DNA of 32,797 nucleotides from Thiobacillus sp. UBA2597 (GTDB lineage Bacteria; Pseudomonadota; Gammaproteobacteria; Burkholderiales; Thiobacillaceae). Below the pieces are notes generated by a model. It saw nothing but the letters and a program-made list of their open reading frames with translations. It was not told the DNA's origin and ran no database searches. This document shows, one piece after another, positions 16,062 through 27,484 of this stretch. The DNA is taken from the NCBI GenBank assembly GCA_002339725.1, contig DDKN01000088.1:1-32797 (forward strand). Reading direction: 5' to 3'. Both the position numbers and the translations under genes were made by a program. Positions within the stretch are counted from its first letter, which is position 1, and each line of letters begins with the position of its first letter.

Positions 16062-16085
16062 GGGGTGGGCGATGCCACCCCCTTG
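16058..16085 (-). terminator. Terminator hairpin after the hsp20/DsrC-like operon
   Basis: CAAGGGGGTGG and CCACCCCCTTG (16058-16068 and 16075-16085) form a perfect 11-bp stem with a 6-nt loop, 23 nt after the stop of the DsrC-like gene. Downstream on the minus strand comes ATTATTGG, a short and imperfect T-rich tail. The distal arm doubles as part of the dnaJ -35 box. Confidence 0.65.
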
Positions 16086-16108
16086 TCCGATGGCCCCCGC
16101 GCCCGGGA

Positions 16109-16477
16109 TCAGCTGACCGAGCCGAAGGAAGGATCGGCGGCGTGGGGCGCTTCGGGCAGCCCGGCCAGCTTCATGCCCTGACGCACCGGACCGCCCGGGA
16201 ACAGGCGGTACAGCCAGCGGCCACCGCCTTCCGCCGCGAACCGGCCTTCCAGGGTGCGCAGGATCTGGTGCGCGTCTTCCCGGCTGCCGCCATGGTGAAT
16301 GACGTATTCGCGCAGATAATCGAGCACCCTCAGGTGATCGTCGCTCAGCTCGAGTCCTTCGGCCCGGGCCCGTTCGCGCGCGATGTCGTGCGACCACTCG
16401 TCGATTTCCACCAGATTGCCGTAGTGGTCGTGAATCAGCTGTTTGCCTTCCACCGAGGCCAGAATGGGGTTGGTCAT
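16109..16477 (-). CDS. DsrC/TusE-family protein without cysteines
   Basis: 122 aa. The family pattern is clear: IDEWSHDIARERARAEGLEL, SDDHLRVLDYLREYV and the closing RWLYRLFPGGPVRQGMKLAGLP, which in DsrC/TusE reads RYLYxLFPGGPxxQGCKxAGLPKPxGC. The QGC cysteine is Met (M102) and the C-terminal arm has PHAADPSFGSVS with no final Cys; the whole protein contains no cysteine. It therefore cannot carry sulfur the way DsrC or TusE does. Cys-less members have been regarded as a separate, possibly regulatory group. The start ATG 16477 has Shine-Dalgarno GGAGG 6 nt before it. It is the last gene of the hsp20 operon, 11 nt after the third hsp20 and 130 nt before dnaJ. Function here is unknown. Confidence 0.85.
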   Translation of the reverse strand: MTNPILASVEGKQLIHDHYGNLVEIDEWSHDIARERARAEGLELSDDHLRVLDYLREYVIHHGGSREDAHQILRTLEGRFAAEGGGRWLYRLFPGGPVRQGMKLAGLPEAPHAADPSFGSVS

Positions 16478-16488
16478 GTTGCCCTCCT

Positions 16489-16995
16489 TCAGTCGATCTT
16501 GACGGAAATGGCGCGCGGACGGCTCTCCACCTGCTTGGGCAGTTCCACCTTGAGCACGCCGTTGCGGTAACTGGCGCGCGCCGCGTCGGCCTTGACCGGG
16601 AGCGGCAGCGGCACGACACGCCGGAAACGGCCGTAGGCGCATTGCATCACGCGCCAGCGCCCCTGGCTGTCCTCTTTCTGGAAGCGCTTCTCGCCGGAGA
16701 CGACCAGGGCGTCATCGGTCACCTGGATGTCGAGGTCTTCCTTTTCCATGCCCGGCACTTCCAGCCGCACCACCAGGCGCTTGTCGTCCTCGAACACGTC
16801 GCCGCCGAGCATGGACCAGCCACGGCTGGGCAGCCAGCTGATGTCGTCCACCTCGGCAGGCGCCGGCAGATCGGTCTTGTCGCCGGGCTTGAAACGGGTG
16901 AGCGCCCCGGAGGCGGAATGCCAGAGATGGCGCCAGCCTTCGGCCACATTGTCCCAGAAGGATTGCACGGTCTCTTTCATATGTTCCAGTTTCAT
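16489..16995 (-). CDS. Small heat-shock protein, Hsp20 family (third of three)
   Basis: 168 aa. The N-terminal arm (about 1-60) contains TVQSFWDNVAEGWRHLWHSA, Trp-rich and amphipathic, followed by an acidic/proline linker. The alpha-crystallin domain (about 65-165) has EVPGMEKEDLDIQV, GRFRRVVPLPLPV and ASYRNGVLKVELPK, the family hallmark (A-x-x-x-N-G-V-L). Hsp20 proteins bind unfolding proteins without ATP and pass them to DnaK/ClpB. The arm resembles small heat-shock proteins of stress-tolerance islands (from memory). ATG 16995 is chosen over 17007 because GGAGG lies 6 nt before it. It is the longest of the three. Confidence 0.92.
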   Translation of the reverse strand: MKLEHMKETVQSFWDNVAEGWRHLWHSASGALTRFKPGDKTDLPAPAEVDDISWLPSRGWSMLGGDVFEDDKRLVVRLEVPGMEKEDLDIQVTDDALVVSGEKRFQKEDSQGRWRVMQCAYGRFRRVVPLPLPVKADAARASYRNGVLKVELPKQVESRPRAISVKID

Positions 16996-17040
16996 CGCGA
17001 CCTCCATACCTTGCCACGGCCGGCCGTCGGGTGGCCGGCC

Positions 17041-17412
17041 TTATTCGATCTGCACGCTGATCTTCCTCGGTTGGGCATGCTCCGCCTTCGGGATGCGCAG
17101 CTTGAGCACCCCCTGGTTGAATTGCGCCGCAACCTTGCCGCTGTCCAGCTCCTTGGACAGGGTGAACACCCGCCGGTAGCGCGGCACGCCCACCTCGGTA
17201 TGGGTGGCCTCCATCCCTTCCGGCATCGCCAGGGCGATCTCGCCCTCGATGGTCAGGGTCTCGGCCTCGACCTGGATGTTCAGGCGGTCCTTCGGCACGC
17301 CGGGCAGATCGGCGTAGAGCGTGATGCCGTTGGCGTCCTCGATCACGTCCACCGGCGGCAGCAGGGCGGCTTCCTCATGCCGGCTTTCGGCGACTTGTCT
17401 TTGCTCGCTCAT
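17041..17412 (-). CDS. Small heat-shock protein, Hsp20 family (second of three)
   Basis: 123 aa, compact. A short N-terminal arm (about 1-18) is followed by an alpha-crystallin domain with ADLPGVPKDRLNIQVEAETL, RYRRVFTLSKELD and AQFNQGVLKLRIPK. The C-terminal end QPRKISVQIE holds an I-x-V-type motif (ISVQI) that docks neighbouring dimers in Hsp20 oligomers. The Shine-Dalgarno AGGAGGT is 6-7 nt before ATG 17412. It lies between the other two hsp20 genes (14 nt and 45 nt gaps). The short arm suggests it may act with the longer paralogues. Confidence 0.93.
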   Translation of the reverse strand: MSEQRQVAESRHEEAALLPPVDVIEDANGITLYADLPGVPKDRLNIQVEAETLTIEGEIALAMPEGMEATHTEVGVPRYRRVFTLSKELDSGKVAAQFNQGVLKLRIPKAEHAQPRKISVQIE

Positions 17413-17426
17413 GGTCTGACCTCCTG

Positions 17427-17858
17427 TTACTGAATGGCGATCCGGCGCGGCTGGGCGGCCTCCTTGCGGGCCACGCTGATGTGCAGCACGCCGTCGCGGT
17501 ATTTCGCGCTCACCGCATTGGGGTCGATGTCATCCGGCAGCGTGACCACGCGCCGGAAGCGGCCCCGGAAACGTTCGTCGATGTGCACGGCCGCCTTTTC
17601 CGGCACGTCTTCGGCCGGGCGTTCACCTTCCACGGTGAGCACGCCTTTTTCGATCTGCACATTCAAAGCGGCGGGATCGAGGCCGGGGGCGAAGGCATAG
17701 ATCTCCACCGATTTGGGCGTGCTGCCCACGTTCAATGCCGGAAACCCGCGGGCCATGCCACGGATGCTGGTGGGCCACTCGAAGGATTGGGCGAGTTCCC
17801 GTTGCAGCCGTTCCATTTCCGAGAAAAGGTCTCGGGGGAAGAAAGAACGATATATCAT
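17427..17858 (-). CDS. Small heat-shock protein, Hsp20 family (first of three)
   Basis: 143 aa, first gene of the operon. The N-terminal arm MIYRSFFPRDLFSEMERLQR is the class-A bacterial type. The alpha-crystallin domain (about 42-140) contains AFAPGLDPAALNVQIEKGVL, RFRRVVTLPDDID and AKYRDGVLHISVAR, and the C-terminus IAIQ supplies the oligomerising I-x-I/V motif. GGAGG lies 6 nt before ATG 17858. A sigma-32-type promoter at 17909-17938 would give a leader of about 44 nt. The divergent cbpA starts 148 nt away. Sequence identity among the three Hsp20s looks low outside the core. Confidence 0.95.
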   Translation of the reverse strand: MIYRSFFPRDLFSEMERLQRELAQSFEWPTSIRGMARGFPALNVGSTPKSVEIYAFAPGLDPAALNVQIEKGVLTVEGERPAEDVPEKAAVHIDERFRGRFRRVVTLPDDIDPNAVSAKYRDGVLHISVARKEAAQPRRIAIQ

Positions 17859-17908
17859 TTGTATCCTCCTTCATGCGCGTTCGAGCAGTCCTTGCCGCTC
17901 TTGCCACG

Positions 17909-17938
17909 CAAGTGGGGCTGAGGCCGAAGGATTTCAAT
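17909..17938 (-). promoter_or_regulatory. Sigma-32-type promoter for the hsp20 operon
   Basis: Minus strand: -35 ATTGAAA (17938-17932), 14-nt spacer, -10 CCCCACTTG (17917-17909); consensus CTTGAAA and CCCCATTTA. Six of seven and seven of nine positions agree. It lies back to back with a CTTGAAA on the plus strand at 17944. Confidence 0.72.
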
Positions 17939-17943
17939 ATCAT

Positions 17944-17972
17944 CTTGAAAAAGCCGGGATCCGCACTCAGTT
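17944..17972 (+). promoter_or_regulatory. Possible sigma-32-type promoter for the cbpA operon
   Basis: CTTGAAA at 17944-17950 is an exact sigma-32 -35 element. The -10 is poor: with a 14-nt spacer, ACTCAGTT (17965-17972) shares five of eight bases with CCCCATTT; CCGCACTCA at 17961 fits better but is only 10 nt away. The predicted leader to ATG 18007 would be about 28 nt. Confidence 0.45.
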
Positions 17973-18006
17973 CCTGAACAGGTTCGAACCAATCCAAGGG
18001 AGTGCC

Positions 18007-18951
18007 ATGCAATTCAAGGACTATTACGCCGTGCTCGGGGTGCCCAAGGAGGCGACGGCGGACGAGATCAAGAAGGCCTTCCGCCGCCTTGCGCGCAAAT
18101 ATCATCCGGACGTCTCGAAGGAACCCGAGGCCGAAGCCCGCATGAAAGAGGTCAACGAGGCCTATGCCGTGCTGTCGGACCCGGAAAAGCGGGCCGCCTA
18201 TGATCAGCTCGGCCAGGGCCGCCGGCCCGGTGAGGAGTTCCAGCCGCCGCCCGGCTGGGACGCCGGCTTCGAGTTTTCCGGCCACGGCTTCTCGCCGCAC
18301 GAGGCGGCCGAGTTCTCCGATTTCTTCTCCCAGCTGTTCGGCGGCATCGGCGGGGCCCGCGGCTTTCGGGGCACGGGTGGCCATTTCCGGGCCCAGGGCG
18401 AGGACCATCATGCCAAGGTCTATCTCGATCTCGAGGACAGCTTCACCGGCGCGACCCGGCAAATCGCCCTGCGCGTGCCCAAGCTGGATGCCCGGGGCCG
18501 CGTGGTCCTGGAAAACCGCACCCTGAACGTGAAGATCCCGCAGGGGGTGCGCGAAGGCCAGATCATCCGCCTGGCAGGCCAGGGCGCGCCCGGTCTGAGT
18601 GGCGGCGCACCCGGCGATCTGCTGCTGGAGGTGCACTTCAATCCCCATCCGCGTTTCCGGCCCGAAGGCCGCGACCTCTACATGACCCTGCCGGTCGCGC
18701 CGTGGGAGGCCGCCCTGGGGGCCGTGATCGAGATCGCACTGCCGGTGGGCACGGTGAAGGTGCGCATTCCGCCCGGGGCCCAGGCCGGGCAGTCGCTCAG
18801 GGTGCGCGGCAAGGGGCTGCCCGGCACGCCGCCCGGCGATCTGCTGCTCACGCTGCAGGTGGTGCTGCCGCCGGCCGACACGCCGCGGGCGAAGGAGCTG
18901 TATGAAACCATGGCGCGGGAACTCGCCTTCGATCCGCGCGCCGGGAGATGA
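18007..18951 (+). CDS. cbpA: DnaJ-like co-chaperone CbpA (type B Hsp40)
   Basis: 314 aa. J domain 1-70 (MQFKDYYAVLGVPKEATADE, HPD at 33-35), a Gly/Phe-containing linker (about 75-130), no zinc fingers, and two C-terminal beta domains with VYLDLEDSFTGATRQIALRV and LDARGRVVLENRTLNVKIPQ followed by GVREGQIIRLAGQGAP. This is the CbpA/DjlA-independent type B layout; CbpA acts with DnaK and in E. coli also binds nucleoid DNA. The start ATG 18007 follows AAGGGAG; the longer frame from 17713 is antisense to hsp20. The stop overlaps cbpM by ATGA, the classical cbpAM arrangement. First gene of a seven-gene plus-strand operon. Confidence 0.95.
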   Translation: MQFKDYYAVLGVPKEATADEIKKAFRRLARKYHPDVSKEPEAEARMKEVNEAYAVLSDPEKRAAYDQLGQGRRPGEEFQPPPGWDAGFEFSGHGFSPHEAAEFSDFFSQLFGGIGGARGFRGTGGHFRAQGEDHHAKVYLDLEDSFTGATRQIALRVPKLDARGRVVLENRTLNVKIPQGVREGQIIRLAGQGAPGLSGGAPGDLLLEVHFNPHPRFRPEGRDLYMTLPVAPWEAALGAVIEIALPVGTVKVRIPPGAQAGQSLRVRGKGLPGTPPGDLLLTLQVVLPPADTPRAKELYETMARELAFDPRAGR

Positions 18952-19262
18952 GCATGCGCGATGACGACGTCTTGATCGGTGTCCTGCTGGACGAGAGCTG
19001 GCTGACCCTGGAACAGGTGGCGGCCGCCTGCGATGTGGAAGCGGACTGGCTGCTGGCCCATCTCGAAGCCGGGCTGTTCCCGCATGCCGAGAGCGTGGCC
19101 GGTGTCTGGCGCTTTGCCGAGGAGGCCCTGCTGCGCGCCCGGCGCATGCGCAGCCTGGAGCGGGATTTCGAGGCCGTGCCCGAGCTGGCCGCATTGGTGG
19201 CCGACCTGATGGAGGAAAGCGATCGGTTGCGGGCACGGCTGCGCCAGCTGGGCGGGGAATGA
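18948..19262 (+). CDS. cbpM: CbpA modulator CbpM (MerR-like)
   Basis: 104 aa. CbpM binds the J domain of CbpA and blocks its co-chaperone activity. The N-terminal part (LIGVLLDESWLTLEQVAAAC then DVEADWLLAHLEAGLFP) is the MerR-like helix-turn-helix core; the rest is a long helix with LRARRMRSLERDFE and a coiled-coil end LMEESDRLRARLRQLGGE. Start and stop overlap cbpA and htpX by 4 nt each, so the three proteins are made in linked amounts. Assignment rests on context plus pattern. Confidence 0.88.
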   Translation: MSMRDDDVLIGVLLDESWLTLEQVAAACDVEADWLLAHLEAGLFPHAESVAGVWRFAEEALLRARRMRSLERDFEAVPELAALVADLMEESDRLRARLRQLGGE

Positions 19263-20191
19263 ACATGGCCGGCTGGCAGCGCCATGCCCTGGTCAACCGG
19301 CTGCAGAGCCTGCTGCTGCTCAGCCTGCTCCTGCTCATCAGCGCCGGGGCGGGCTGGCTCCTGTGGGGCGCTGAGGGCTTCTGGCTCGCCCTGGGTGCCA
19401 GTCTGGTGGCCATGCTGCTGGAGCCGGTGGCGGCCGGGCGGCTGACCCTGGCGCTCTATGGCGCGCGGCCGCTCGAACCGGTACAGGCCCCTGCCCTGCA
19501 TCGTCTGGTCGCCACCCTGGCTGAGCGCTCGGACCTGCCAGTGGCGCCGCGCCTCTACCGGGTGCCCAGCAACCTGGCCAACGCCTTTGCCGTGGGCAGC
19601 CGTCGCGCACCCGCCATCGCGCTCACCGACGGCCTGCTCGCCACACTCAACCTGCGCGAGATCGCCGGTGTGCTGGCCCATGAAATCGCCCACATCGCCA
19701 ATGGCGATCTGCGCGTGATGGGGCTGGCCGATTATGTCAGCCGCCTGACCCATCTGTTCGCGCTCACCGCCCAGCTAATGCTGTTGCTGTCGCTGCCGGC
19801 CCTGGCGTCCGGCCGGATCGAGATCGAATGGGGTGGCCTCTTGTTGTTGCTGTTTTCGCCCCATCTGGCCCTGCTCGCCCAACTCGGGCTGTCCCGCGTG
19901 CGCGAGTTCGATGCCGATCTGCTGGCGGCCCGCCTGACCGGCGACCCCATGGGGCTGGCCGCCGCGCTGGCCAAGATCGAGGCGGTGAGCCGTTCCTGGC
20001 GCACCTGGCTGTTTCCGGGCTGGGGCAACCCGGAGCCGTCCTGGCTGCGGACCCACCCCGCCACCGAGGCGCGCATCGCCCGCCTGCAGGCCCTCGAAAC
20101 CGGCGCCACGGCCTGGCAGGACGAATACTGGAACTGGCCGGTCGCAGCGGATGCCGGCCCGCGCTGGCGTCTGGGCGGCATCTGGCGCTGA
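19259..20191 (+). CDS. htpX: M48-family membrane zinc protease, HtpX-like
   Basis: 310 aa. Two N-terminal membrane helices (about 17-35 and 40-57) precede the M48 domain with zinc motif HEIAH at 141-145; two more helices lie at about 165-180 and 190-215, and the third zinc ligand is probably the Glu in VREFDADLLAARL. HtpX degrades damaged membrane proteins together with FtsH. The ATGA overlap with cbpM supports ATG 19259, but ATG 19265 has a better-placed GGGGA. It differs from E. coli HtpX in its N-terminus and could be called a generic M48 peptidase. ftsH follows 18 nt downstream. Confidence 0.85.
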   Translation: MNMAGWQRHALVNRLQSLLLLSLLLLISAGAGWLLWGAEGFWLALGASLVAMLLEPVAAGRLTLALYGARPLEPVQAPALHRLVATLAERSDLPVAPRLYRVPSNLANAFAVGSRRAPAIALTDGLLATLNLREIAGVLAHEIAHIANGDLRVMGLADYVSRLTHLFALTAQLMLLLSLPALASGRIEIEWGGLLLLLFSPHLALLAQLGLSRVREFDADLLAARLTGDPMGLAAALAKIEAVSRSWRTWLFPGWGNPEPSWLRTHPATEARIARLQALETGATAWQDEYWNWPVAADAGPRWRLGGIWR

Positions 20192-20209
20192 CACATCGAA
20201 AGGATGGCC

Positions 20210-22057
<1,848 letters not shown>

Positions 22058-22089
22058 CAACAAGTTCCATCAATGACAGGAGAACCCTC

Positions 22090-22527
22090 GTGAGCGACAC
22101 TCTCAACATCGTCTGTCCCCATTGCCAGGCGGTGAATCGCGTGCCCGCGGCGCGCCTGGCCCAGGGCCCCAATTGCGGCAAATGCCACCAGGCCCTGTTC
22201 ACGGGCCATCCCGTGGCCCTGACGGCGGCCAGCTTCGCCAAACACATCGAACGCAGCGACATCCCGGTGCTGGTGGATTTCTGGGCCCCCTGGTGCGGCC
22301 CCTGCAAGATGATGGCGCCCCAGTTCGAGCAGGCGGCGCGCCTGCTGGAGCCGCGCCTGCGCCTGGCCAAGGTGGACACCGAGGCCGAACCGATGTTGGG
22401 GGCCCAGTTCGGCATCCGCAGCATTCCCACCCTGGCCCTGTTTTCCGGCGGCCGTGAAGTCGCGCGGCAGGCCGGGGCCATGGGGGCCCAGGACATCGTG
22501 CGCTGGGTGCAGGCGCAGCTGAGCTGA
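22090..22527 (+). CDS. trxC: Thioredoxin 2 (TrxC type)
   Basis: 145 aa. An N-terminal zinc ribbon with C9-x2-C12 and C29-x2-C32 precedes a thioredoxin fold with the active site WCGPC at 68-72 and the cis-Pro in RSIPTLALF. TrxC reduces protein disulfides and is linked to oxidative stress; the zinc can be released on oxidation. The start is GTG 22090 after AGGAGA (about 7-nt spacing). It lies 32 nt after ftsH and 30 nt before the antiporter gene. The pairing of Trx with a KefB-type antiporter recurs in stress-tolerance islands. Confidence 0.93.
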   Translation: MSDTLNIVCPHCQAVNRVPAARLAQGPNCGKCHQALFTGHPVALTAASFAKHIERSDIPVLVDFWAPWCGPCKMMAPQFEQAARLLEPRLRLAKVDTEAEPMLGAQFGIRSIPTLALFSGGREVARQAGAMGAQDIVRWVQAQLS

Positions 22528-22557
22528 CGCGCACGGCCCGCGCCTCGGGGCTGAACC

Positions 22558-24276
22558 GTGCAGGATCTGTTTTCCTTCGCCTTCGTGCTGCTGGTGGCCG
22601 GCACCCTGGCCGCTGCCGCTTCAGCGCGCCTGCGCCTGCCCACCCTGCTGGGCTACCTGGCGGCGGGTGTGCTGCTCGGGCCCTCGGTCCTGGGCCTGCT
22701 CCAGCCCGGCCCGAGCCTCACCTTTCTGGCCGAGGTCGGGGTGGTGCTGCTTTTGTTCATGGTGGGGCTGGAGTTTTCGGTCTCCGGGCTGTGGGCTACC
22801 TGGCGCCGGGTGTTGTCCGCCGGTACCCTGCAGATGCTGTGCGTCGGTCTCGTGGTGGGGCTCGGCGTCCATGCCCTGGGCGCAAGCCCCGCTGCCAGCC
22901 TGGTGCTGGGCGCGGCGGCGGCCATGTCGTCCAGCGCCATTGCGGCCAAACAGCTCGCCGAACAGGGTGAACTCACCGTGCGCCACGGCCGCATGGCCAT
23001 GGCCGTGCTGGTATTCCAGGACGTGGCGACCATCCCGGTGCTGGCCCTGCTGGCGATCTGGGGCCGGGGTGGCGCGCCGAGCGCCAGCGCCGTCGCTGCC
23101 GAAGTGCTGGGGGTGCTCGCCCTGTTCGTGCTGGCGGTATGGGTGTCCCATCGCCCCTTGCACCGCTTCATGGCCTGGGTGGCGCGTCATGGCAGCGGCG
23201 AGGTGTTCCTGCTGGCCGCCTTGACCATCGTGATCGCCGCAGCCTATGGCGCCCACGCCTTGGGCGTATCGGCTGCCCTGGGTGCCTTTCTCGCCGGCGT
23301 GGTGCTGGGCGAGAGCGATTTTCGGCATCGCATGGAGGACGACATCCGTCCTTTCCGGGATTTGCTCACCAGTCTGTTCTTCATCACCATCGGGCTCCAG
23401 CTCGACGGCGGCCAGCTCATCGCCGCCCCGCTTTCGGTGCTGGCCTGGCTGCTGCTGCTGGTGCCGGTGAAAATGCTGCTGACCTGGCCGGCTTTGCGAC
23501 TGGCCGGCCTGTCGCGCCCAGACGCCTGGCGCGGTGCGGTGATTCTGGGCCATGGGGGGGAATTCGGCCTGCTGCTGCTCGCCAGTGCGCTCTCCCTCGG
23601 AGTGGTGCCGGCCGAACTCGGCCAGGCGCCCCTGGTCGCCTTGGCCTTGTCCATGGGCGCGGCGCCGCTTTTGATCCGGCATCACGAGCGGATCGTGCGC
23701 ATGTTGTCGCGCACCGCCTCGCATCCTGCCCCGCCCCAGGAGGAGGAAGCCGAAGGGCGCCGCCGCTCGGAGCAACTGCGCGATCACGTGGTCATCTGCG
23801 GCGCCGGTCATCTGGGGCGGATCGTGAGCCAGGCGCTGACGGCGGCGGACATCCCCCACCTCATGGTGGAAACCGATTACGAGGCCTTCCAGGCGGCGCG
23901 CCGCGCCGGCCTGCCGGTGCACTATGGCGATGCGAGCCGCATCAACACCCTGCGCGCCGCCGGGGTGGAGCGTGCGCGCCTGGTGGTGATCACCTTCCAT
24001 CGGCCGGAACAGGCCTTGCGCATCGCGCACTGGCTGCGCCACAGCCACCCGGACATCCCGCTGCTCGCCACCAGCCTGAGCGATCAGGAGGCGCACCGAC
24101 TGGTGGCGATTCCCGGCGTGCGCGTCTATGTGGAACGGCTGGCCGCCGGGCTCGCCCTGGCGGAGCAGGCCCTGCTCACCGCCGGCATCCCGGCCGAGGG
24201 GGCCGACCGTTTCATCGCCCGCTTGCGCGAGCAGTTACAATCCGGATTCGATCAACCGGCGGACACCACGCCCTGA
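22558..24276 (+). CDS. KefB-type monovalent cation:proton antiporter (CPA2)
   Basis: 572 aa. About twelve membrane helices (residues 1-380) form a CPA2 Na+/H+ exchanger domain with LPTLLGYLAAGVLLGPSVLG, MSSSAIAAKQL and VFQDVATIPVLALL. The cytosolic part has an RCK/TrkA-N nucleotide-binding domain with CGAGHLGRIV and VETDYEA. KefB-type proteins release K+ and acidify the cytoplasm under electrophile stress. The GTG start at 22558 has only a weak GGGG upstream. Its place between Trx and HtrA parallels kefB in the tLST/LHR. Exact ion is not settled by sequence. Confidence 0.9.
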   Translation: MQDLFSFAFVLLVAGTLAAAASARLRLPTLLGYLAAGVLLGPSVLGLLQPGPSLTFLAEVGVVLLLFMVGLEFSVSGLWATWRRVLSAGTLQMLCVGLVVGLGVHALGASPAASLVLGAAAAMSSSAIAAKQLAEQGELTVRHGRMAMAVLVFQDVATIPVLALLAIWGRGGAPSASAVAAEVLGVLALFVLAVWVSHRPLHRFMAWVARHGSGEVFLLAALTIVIAAAYGAHALGVSAALGAFLAGVVLGESDFRHRMEDDIRPFRDLLTSLFFITIGLQLDGGQLIAAPLSVLAWLLLLVPVKMLLTWPALRLAGLSRPDAWRGAVILGHGGEFGLLLLASALSLGVVPAELGQAPLVALALSMGAAPLLIRHHERIVRMLSRTASHPAPPQEEEAEGRRRSEQLRDHVVICGAGHLGRIVSQALTAADIPHLMVETDYEAFQAARRAGLPVHYGDASRINTLRAAGVERARLVVITFHRPEQALRIAHWLRHSHPDIPLLATSLSDQEAHRLVAIPGVRVYVERLAAGLALAEQALLTAGIPAEGADRFIARLREQLQSGFDQPADTTP

Positions 24277-24334
24277 CGGATCCGCCTTCCGGCACCCAGC
24301 GCGCCGAAGGCCGCACGCAAAAGGATGACTGCCC

Positions 24335-25459
24335 ATGCCCGACCGTTTCCTCGTTCGTCTGTTCTGGCTCACCTTGGCCACGGCCTTTGTGATCCTGCTC
24401 TGGCGCGCGACACCGGACCTCTTCGGCTGGTTCGCCGGCGCGCCGGACAGCACCCCGCGCCTGGTTACCCCACGGGGCGAATTGGCCGCCGACGAGAAGG
24501 CCACGATCGAACTGTTCGAGAAATCGAAAAACAGCGTGGTCTATATCACCACCCGGACCCAGGTCATGGATTTGTGGAGCCGCAACGTCTTCTCGGTGCC
24601 GCGCGGCACCGGCTCCGGCTTCATCTGGGACGATGCCGGTCATGTCATCACCAACTTCCACGTGATCGAAAACGCCAGCGAGGCAACGGTGCAATTGGCC
24701 GACGGCCGCAGCTTCCGGGCCGCACTGGTCGGGGCCTCGCCGGCCCATGACATCGCGGTGCTGAGAATCGGGGTCGGTTTCAAACGCCCGCCACCGGTGC
24801 CCATCGGCACCAGCCACGATCTCAAGGTCGGCCAGAAGGTATTCGCCATCGGCAACCCCTTCGGCCTGGACTGGACCCTCACCACCGGCATCGTCTCGGC
24901 GCTCGATCGCTCCCTCGAAGGCGACAACGGCAACACCATCGAGCACCTGATCCAGACCGATGCCGCCATCAATCCCGGCAATTCGGGCGGACCGCTGCTC
25001 GATTCGGCCGGGCGCCTGATCGGCATCAATACCGCCATCTACAGCCCGAGCGGCGCCAGTGCGGGGATCGGCTTCGCCGTGCCGGTGGACACCGTCAATC
25101 GCGTGGCGCCGCAACTGATCAAGGCGGGCAAGTACATCCGCCCGGCCCTGGGCATCGAGGTGGACGAAGGGCTCAATCAACGCCTGGCCCAATTGCGCGG
25201 CGTGGCCGGGGTGGTGGTGCTGCGGGTGACGCCCGGCTCGGCGGCGGAAGCCGCCGGCCTCAAGGGCGCGCGCATCAGCCCGGACGGCGGCATCGTGCCG
25301 GGCGACACCATCCTCGCCGTGGACGGCAAGGCGGTCGATTCGGTGGGCAAGCTGCTCGCCACCCTGGACGATCACCGGGTCGGCGACACGGTGAAGCTGA
25401 CCATTCTGCGCGAGGGCAAGAAGATCGAACTGCCGGTGACCCTGCAAGCCGGCGTCTGA
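24335..25459 (+). CDS. HtrA/DegP-family serine protease, one PDZ domain
   Basis: 374 aa. A single N-terminal membrane anchor (about 6-23) leaves the rest in the periplasm. The trypsin-like domain has the triad H109 (TNFHVIE), D139 (AHDIAVLRI) and S217 (GNSGGPLL), with oxyanion context NPGNSGG. One PDZ domain covers about 270-365. This is the DegS-like architecture, though its place in the operon recalls the degP of stress islands. An AAAAGGA precedes ATG 24335 by about 10 nt. Last gene of the cbpA operon; it runs towards dnaK and a shared hairpin region. Probably clears misfolded envelope proteins. Confidence 0.92.
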   Translation: MPDRFLVRLFWLTLATAFVILLWRATPDLFGWFAGAPDSTPRLVTPRGELAADEKATIELFEKSKNSVVYITTRTQVMDLWSRNVFSVPRGTGSGFIWDDAGHVITNFHVIENASEATVQLADGRSFRAALVGASPAHDIAVLRIGVGFKRPPPVPIGTSHDLKVGQKVFAIGNPFGLDWTLTTGIVSALDRSLEGDNGNTIEHLIQTDAAINPGNSGGPLLDSAGRLIGINTAIYSPSGASAGIGFAVPVDTVNRVAPQLIKAGKYIRPALGIEVDEGLNQRLAQLRGVAGVVVLRVTPGSAAEAAGLKGARISPDGGIVPGDTILAVDGKAVDSVGKLLATLDDHRVGDTVKLTILREGKKIELPVTLQAGV

Positions 25460-25487
25460 AAAAAAACGCCGGTGCGGGCACCGGCGT
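25459..25487 (-). terminator. Rho-independent terminator of dnaK
   Basis: On the minus strand CGCCGGTG-CCCG-CACCGGCG (25486-25467, extended by one A-T pair) is followed by eight T (25466-25459), a classical intrinsic terminator 40 nt after the dnaK stop. The T-run overlaps the last base of the htrA-like stop codon. On the plus strand no T-tract follows. Confidence 0.88.
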
Positions 25488-25498
25488 CGTGATGGGCG

Positions 25499-25518
25499 CT
25501 GCCGGCGGTTGCCGGCAG
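25499..25518. other. Second hairpin between htrA and dnaK
   Basis: CTGCCGGC-GGTT-GCCGGCAG (25499-25506 and 25511-25518) is a perfect 8-bp stem with a 4-nt loop, without a T-run on either side. It may help end the plus-strand operon or protect the dnaK 3' end. Confidence 0.5.
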
Positions 25519-25525
25519 GCCACGG

Positions 25526-27448
<1,923 letters not shown>

Positions 27449-27484
27449 GTCCTTATTCCTTCGAATACAAGTTCAACTGTGGTT

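Noticed and set aside
17859..17902. RNA thermometer (ROSE or fourU) in the hsp20 leader
   Set aside because: The 44-nt leader has no run of four U and no U-U/C-G-C-U element clearly pairing with the GGAGG; heat control is better explained by the sigma-32 promoter.
18007..18951. Second dnaJ gene
   Set aside because: The protein lacks all zinc-finger cysteines and is followed by cbpM, so CbpA is the better call.
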